From the NCBI RefSeq assembly GCF_022458985.1, contig NC_061773.1:3478001-3542000 (forward strand): a stretch of DNA of 64,000 nt, given 5' to 3'. Source of the stretch: Mugil cephalus. Lineage: Eukaryota > Chordata > Actinopteri > Mugiliformes > Mugilidae. Below the pieces are notes generated by a model. That model was not told the origin of the DNA. It searched no databases and saw nothing but the letters and a program-made list of their open reading frames with translations. The position numbers and the translations under genes were made by a program. Within the stretch, counting starts at the first letter, position 1; every line of letters starts with the position of its first letter. Below are positions 59,228 to 64,000 of this stretch, piece by piece.

Positions 59228-59267
59228 GTAGTATTCTTGTCTTCTTTCAAGAAGACAACAATACTAC
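59228..59267. other. Short near-perfect hairpin
   Basis: A 19-base arm (59228-59246) pairs with 59249-59267 with one C/C mismatch, leaving only TC between the arms. In RNA the loop would open to about 6-8 bases. Too short for a typical fish pre-miRNA; could be a mini-palindrome or remnant of a palindromic element. Confidence 0.6.
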
Positions 59268-59910
59268 AGAACATATGACACATGCCTCAATAGACTTACA
59301 GGTGAAAGCAAATCTAAACCATGTGTCCTGACTGTGTGAAAAAGCTTCATACACTAGCAAACACAGCTCTCACAGTCATACTGTACTTTAGACTTTGTGT
59401 GTGGATGCTGAGTCAGGATCAACAGTTTTGTTTTGTTTTTTCACACTCCCCTGTATATTTTTATTGAACCTACTTTTTGTAGGAGATGACAGCACACTTA
59501 TTTCACAATAACAAAACACTGTCCTAATTGTTCCACGTTGAAATGTCTTTTCCTCCTTTAATTTATAACTTCTCATTACGCCTTTAATCTTGATCATTCT
59601 GAATTGTGTCAGTGCTGTTGTGCTTAAACAATATACTGAATGTATAAAATGAGAAATGTCACAGGACCTTGTTGAATTTATACCTGTTGTTTAATGTGTG
59701 CTCCTATTACAAACAACACTCCCTACAAAGAGCTTTTCAGCTCAGTTCTAAGAAACTGCTAAAGCACTTAAGCTAATCTTAAGAAAGATAATAGATGTAT
59801 AAATGTTCTTGTACATCCATTATTCTGTGTACTGTGCATTCATTACAAAATAATAAAACATATCCCAATATAAACAGTCACATTTCTGTTGAGTGATTTT
59901 TTGAGCGAGC

Positions 59911-59924
59911 ACGCCCTCTGGTGT
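59911..59924 (-). promoter_or_regulatory. CTCF-like motif, reverse orientation
   Basis: On the minus strand ACACCAGAGGGCGT matches the CTCF consensus at 12 of 14 positions, with a perfect CACCAGAGGGCG core. Confidence 0.4.
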
Positions 59925-60470
59925 CTTTACGCAACCTTGCTTCCCTTTCAAATCGGCAGCTCTGGACATGCCCGCTTTGTATGAAGCGTTTTCTGTTATT
60001 ACAGAAATAGAGTTCAATGATGTGAAACAATACAAAACCATATCTGACAGAAAAGGACAGGTTGCCTACTTAAGTGTATGTACTTACTCCAAAGTGTTTG
60101 AAGTAGCTAGGCCTCCTTTACCTTCCGCAGGGAAATGCTGCACTATTATAGTATTACTAATTATTAAAAAAAAGCCACATCGAAAGAAGGGTAGTGTATG
60201 ATTAATAAGACACGTACTTTTACTTAATATTTACTTAACAGTTTTCTTAACATTACATTATGTAACTGTTTTTGTACATCCATCATTATTGACGTTAGAA
60301 GTAAGCTTAACGTTCTATGACAAATATGAACATTGACATAGACAGAGACACGGATTATGTCTCCTGATTACATTAGCTATGTATATCCTCGACTGTACTA
60401 TCTTATTTTGTTATATTAATCTGCAAAAAACATTAGTGCTGTCATTAGTGCCAGTTTAAACGTGAACATC

Positions 60471-60475
60471 AAAAA
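60471..60475 (-). terminator. RNA polymerase III terminator of tRNA-Phe
   Basis: A run of five T on the minus strand 16 bases past the 3' end of the tRNA, the standard Pol III stop. Confidence 0.7.
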
Positions 60476-60491
60476 CATGTTCCCCTTATGC

Positions 60492-60564
60492 TGCCGAAAC
60501 CCGGGATCGAACCAGGGACCTTTAGATCTTCAGTCTAACGCTCTCCCAACTGAGCTATTTCGGC
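60492..60564 (-). tRNA. tRNA-Phe (anticodon GAA)
   Basis: A 73-base gene without encoded CCA. The acceptor stem GCCGAAA/TTTCGGC pairs perfectly, with discriminator A. D arm GCTC/GAGC with loop AGTTGGGA, anticodon arm TTAGA-CTGAAGA-TCTAA giving anticodon GAA, variable loop AGGTC, and T arm CCTGG-TTCGATC-CCGGG. Internal A and B boxes (TAGCTCAGTTGGGA-like and GGTTCGATCC) are intact and there is no intron. It matches the vertebrate consensus throughout, so it is probably functional. It stands alone in this window; nuclear tRNA genes often sit in clusters, which could lie outside. Confidence 0.98.
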
Positions 60565-61079
60565 GCACTTGAACGCAACCCCTAGTGGACAGTTAAATAG
60601 TAACCACATACGGTACGAGCTGGTTAGCCAGCAGCACCCATATGCAGCACCTTCGCTGTAATTATAAAAGCATGAATCCTGCCTGAGGCTCTGACTGAGT
60701 TCAACAGAAGCTCCAAGTGATTCTAGCTGCATCTGTATCATATAGCATAGCATATTTACTCTGAACCAACAAAAACATAATGTTACTGTAAATGAAATAT
60801 TAATTTGTTTAGCCATTAAGAAATTAAAAAGTTAAACAAAATAATATTAAAAAAACAAAAAACAGTTAACATCATTGGTAACGTTAAAAGAAACAGTGGA
60901 GCAAAACAAAACAACATTACTATTGAGCTCTAGTTGTTCTAAGCTTTGAACACAAGATGGCGCAATTGATCAAAAACACACTAGTTGACAAGCTGATCCT
61001 TCCTGTAAATAACTATCTTATGTCACAATGCGCTGGATAGAGAATCACTCTTACCCCTGACTTGATCCATAATTTACTA

Positions 61080-61089
61080 TGGATAGATG

Positions 61090-61126
<37 letters not shown>
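61080..61126. repeat. (GATA)n microsatellite
   Basis: About 11 GATA/GATG units. Confidence 0.93.
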
Positions 61127-61535
61127 CGTCATCTGAGAACTTCTGGATATGACATGACTCTGTGTCTCTCTGAGATAGTCCACTGTCTCAGTGACAGGGC
61201 CTGGATGGTATTGAATTCACTGGAAAAGTAAAAAAAAAAAAACCCATGATCCTCACAGCAGCATTTCCCATGTCCAAGTGTGAGACAGTCTGATGGAGGA
61301 GATAAAGAATGGCATCCTCCACCACTCCACCTATACAAATTAACAGTGAGTGAGTGAGTGAGTGCATGAGAGAAAGACAGGGACAACCCCAACCCAGGTA
61401 GACCGAGGAGTCCATGCCACAACCACAGGCAGTGACCGGACCCCCCCATCCCACCGAGCCAGGACCATCCCCACCGCATCATCACAGCTCCCAGAGAGGA
61501 CGGTCCTCAGTGAGGAAACACTAAAGTTTCCTCAT
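61127..61535. other. Region without recognised gene
   Basis: Contains a short (GAGT)n run (61346-61363) and no exon. The 118- and 88-residue open frames here overlap in different frames and show no domain. Confidence 0.4.
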
Positions 61536-61539
61536 ATAT

Positions 61540-62110
61540 ATATACACATATATTTATTTATTTTTGGATTTACTATATTGATTCCCAAGGGGAAATTCTG
61601 TCCTGCTGTTTGACCCATCCATTTATTCACAGTAATGTGTACAGTTGGAGCAGTGGGCTGCAGCCCCATAAAAATATAAAAATAAATAAATAAATACTAA
61701 ATAAATAAATATATATTCTGGATAGGCCAATAAAAACATTAAATGCATAAATAAACTGAATAAATTTAGTGCTAGTCCAGTGTATATAAATCAACCTAAA
61801 AAGGCTAAAATAAAGCTAAAATAGACATTTAAGATTGGCTAAAAGCTAAGCTAAAAAGGTGGGTCTTGAGTCTCTTTTTAAAAACATCGACACTCCGGCA
61901 GGCTGGTCCATACGCGGGCCGTAAAACTGAAAAGATGCTAGGAACCACTAAAAGGCCGCTACTGGAGGACCTCAAGGCTACAAGGGGCCGATATGGTAAA
62001 AGCAGATTTGATAAATATGAGAGACCGAGACCATTAAGACATTTATAAACCAATAAAATAACTTAAACTTAAAACCATAAAATAACTTAAAATCGTGTTG
62101 TCTTACCGCA
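61540..62110 (-). mobile_element. CR1/L2-like LINE 3' end, decayed
   Basis: On the minus strand 61829-62053 reads VYKCLNGLGLSYLSNLLLPY, then RSSSSGLLVVPS, then VFKKRLKTHLFSLAF. This is the C-terminal signature of fish CR1/L2-clade LINE proteins. The stretch normally found between VVP and FKKRLK (with a LWNSLP motif) is frameshifted or deleted here. The 3' UTR runs down to the 'attgattcccaaggggaaat' tail near 61575, next to a TATATA/ATTT tract. Confidence 0.75.
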
Positions 62111-62340
62111 ACGCGATGTCCGTCATCCAGCTGCGTTGCTATGCTAATCTTTCCTCGCACAGCTAGCTTGACGCAGTTTTTCTTTTTTCATATAAACTCT
62201 TGAACGTTCATGCTTCGGGATGCGTTTGGAGAGGTGCTATAAGTCGGTTTGTCCTGACCGTGTCCACGTTAAGTCGCACTTTTCATTTTAAAAAAGAATA
62301 CAGGGAAAACAGAAAAGTGCATTGGCTATTTCACAGCCTG

Positions 62341-62646
62341 TCAGCCATGACTTACACTTCGACCAACTCCGCAAAAACTCCGGTTGCAGGCCTTATTTTT
62401 GTCCTTGGTCTGCTGGCTCATGATAAGATCGGGCTTGTTGGGTCCCAGCTCTTTGACACGGATTTTCTCCTCATCGTCCTTCTCACAAACGAGCAGATAA
62501 GTAAAAATCTCACCGAATTTGGTGGAAGCTGGTGATCGCTCGTTAAGTTCTCCGTCACTCCTCCGCGTGACTAACTGACTGCGCCGGCGCGCCGCACGAG
62601 CATTTTTTAATCGAGACTTTCGCGGCATTTTCTGTTTCTGAGGCAA
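62341..62646 (-). CDS. Unidentified basic ORF, possible first exon of a transposon gene
   Basis: An open frame of 101 residues on the minus strand. It has methionines at residues 1, 7 and 8 of MPQKQKMPRKSRLK and a very basic N-terminus (RKSRLKNARAARRRSQ), then a mixed charged stretch with EKDDEEKIRVKELGPNKPD. Near its end, at 62352-62357, the minus strand reads GTAAGT after GAAGT, a perfect splice donor, so the true exon may stop at 62358 and continue elsewhere. It lies in a CpG-rich patch just inside a hAT-like terminus (62653-62929). I do not recognise the protein; no conserved domain is visible. Chance ORF remains possible. Confidence 0.3.
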   Translation of the reverse strand: MPQKQKMPRKSRLKNARAARRRSQLVTRRSDGELNERSPASTKFGEIFTYLLVCEKDDEEKIRVKELGPNKPDLIMSQQTKDKNKACNRSFCGVGRSVSHG

Positions 62647-62715
62647 TAGCTTCAGCGCCCCAACGCCATAAAATTCTGTGCCACTGATTGGCCTTTATTT
62701 ATTAATTTGCCTTGG

Positions 62716-62746
<31 letters not shown>

Positions 62747-62748
62747 AT
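62716..62748. repeat. (TAAA)n microsatellite
   Basis: About eight TAAA units. Confidence 0.85.
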
Positions 62749-62901
62749 GTCTATTTCGCTGCACTTCATATTCAATCATATTACATCAAGGCACGCATAC
62801 TGGTAGGTAAAACTGATTTAAAACTGAATATATAAAAATATATTTTTATATGTATTTTTTTTTATATGTATCCCCCTCCTATCAGGGAGGGCAGCGCCCC
62901 A

Positions 62902-62915
62902 GCGCCCCCTATGGG
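62902..62915 (-). promoter_or_regulatory. CTCF-like motif in a hAT-like end, reverse orientation
   Basis: On the minus strand CCCATAGGGGGCGC matches the consensus at 12 of 14 positions with a perfect AGGGGGCGC core. It is part of the transposon terminus. Confidence 0.35.
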
Positions 62916-62929
62916 CCGGCCGCCACTGA

Positions 62930-64000
62930 CACTGGTTATTACAGGTCTGTGAACATTCAACTCTTGGGGCCAGACACTCGTGAAGTCCACGGTTCACCGC
63001 AAATAAAGTGCTCTTGAAACCCATCTCCGGGATATCAGTTAAATGTCTCAGCATCAAATATCACCAACCCTTCATCTGATAAGAAGACCTTCGAACATAC
63101 TGGAGCCTGCTGGTAGTTCTCTCAATATAATGCAAGTACTTCAGTTATTTACTCCCATCCATCACCGTGCTCAGACATTTGTCAGAGTCACGGCTGGTCG
63201 AATGTTTTGCCATAAATCACTAAAGAAGAGTTTGCTTTCATACTTGCTTGTTGGCTGTTCTGACTTATGATGTTGTATGCTTTTGGATTACATCCAAACA
63301 TAACGATATTGTCATGAAATGACAGATAGAAGCAATTCTGTTAGACTCTGCTTGGCCAGAAAACAGTAAATTCAGCTAATCTTATCATTCCCCACTTAAG
63401 GTTTGTTTTTGTATTTTTTTTTCACGTGTTGTTCTGCAGTGATGCAGTCTCGTCCCTTTATTAGTCATACGATGTCCCGTTGCCAGTTTCACTGCCTCCC
63501 TACTCTTCTCTCTTTCCCCACTAATCTTCCCTCCATACTGCCTCTCTGCATCGCTCTCTCTCTCCCTCTCACGTTTTTTGTTCCTCTGTCATCCCCCAAG
63601 GTGACTTTCCTTCCTTCACAGACACTGCAGCTGCTCCTCGCTTTTGTTCTGGAAGGCCTGAGTGTGGATAAGAGATGAGAGAGATGCAGACCGGGAGGAA
63701 TAAAGAGACAGAGGACCAAGGGAGAAAATGGGTGTGTGGAAGAGGAGGAGGGAGGACTGATGAGATTATCAAGCAGGGTGGAGGAATCTACAGTGTTGAT
63801 TCACCACCCAAATCAGTAAGGCAACAATCGCACACCACACGTGCAGACACATTGGTTCCAGTAAAATAACAAATAAAAAATTAAAAAATTAAAAAATGAA
63901 ACGCCAACATTAAGAGACTTAGGTTATTTAACAGATGCTTACCTTAATAACAAGTTTCATTGCATCACCACTGTGATTAGCACAGTTGCCACATCACAGT
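62930..64000. other. Region without recognised gene
   Basis: Pyrimidine-rich (63495-63600) and purine-rich (63665-63775) low-complexity patches. Open frames up to 91 residues show no domain. No exon recognised to the end of the window. Confidence 0.45.

Larger units (their letters stand above)
56600..60480. other. Region without recognised gene
   Basis: Contains the hairpin at 59228 and a CTCF-like motif at 59911, listed separately. Sequence from 57340 to 59000 looks single copy, but no exon is recognised. Confidence 0.45.
62653..62929. mobile_element. hAT-like terminus with a duplicated end block
   Basis: On the minus strand from about 62929 it reads TCAGTGGCGGCCGGCCCAT, then AGGGGGCGCTGGGGCGCTG, resembling CAGTGGCG-type hAT termini. 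A second, weaker version of the block (CAGTGGCAC then TGGCGTTGGGGCGCTG) lies at 62653-62686, about 240 bases inward. An (AAAT)n tract (62716-62748) is between them. Confidence 0.45.

Overview
This is a nuclear genomic window from a ray-finned, most likely percomorph-like teleost fish. The evidence is spliced vertebrate genes with GT/AG introns, dense microsatellites, and fish-type mobile elements (Rex1/CR1-like and L1-like LINE pieces, Tc1/mariner, hAT-like and piggyBac-like elements). The species cannot be named from the sequence.

Layout. Three protein genes occupy the left half, all on the minus strand: chchd4 (Mia40, 860-2186, 3 coding exons), sec61a1-like (Sec61 translocon alpha subunit, 5698-11054, 12 coding exons, 476 residues) and ip6k2-like (inositol hexakisphosphate kinase 2, 27539-31435, 5 coding exons, 460 residues). 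All coding exons were joined by hand at GT/AG sites, and each reading frame stays open with the expected family length. Between sec61a and ip6k2 lies about 15 kb of intergenic DNA with LINE remains and two long GATA-type tetranucleotide arrays. From about 31.9 kb to the right end I recognise no protein-coding exon. That half is intergenic or deep-intronic DNA with many transposon copies, CA/TG microsatellites and one intact tRNA-Phe(GAA) gene (60492-60564, minus).

How the genes relate. They are housekeeping genes of different compartments: mitochondrial intermembrane-space oxidative import (chchd4), ER protein translocation (sec61a) and inositol pyrophosphate signalling (ip6k2). There is no operon-like logic. 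In human all three orthologues are on chromosome 3 but far apart, so the shared chromosome is old while this tight order is fish-side.

Best leads. (1) A local cluster of copies of a TA-flanked inverted-repeat family between 43 and 56 kb, still carrying a 15-residue match to the Tc1/mariner transposase C-terminal catalytic block; one copy is split by a hAT-like element with a degenerate 8-bp duplication. (2) A Tc1 element (40694-42557) interrupted by a second inverted-repeat element that carries a CTCF-like motif. (3) A set of CTCF-like motifs, forward on the left and reverse on the right. (4) A TTAA-flanked piggyBac-like MITE in a sec61a intron. (5) An unidentified ORF with a good splice donor next to a hAT-like terminus near 62.3-62.9 kb. 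(6) A 40-nt near-perfect hairpin at 59228-59267. I found no convincing new multi-gene system.
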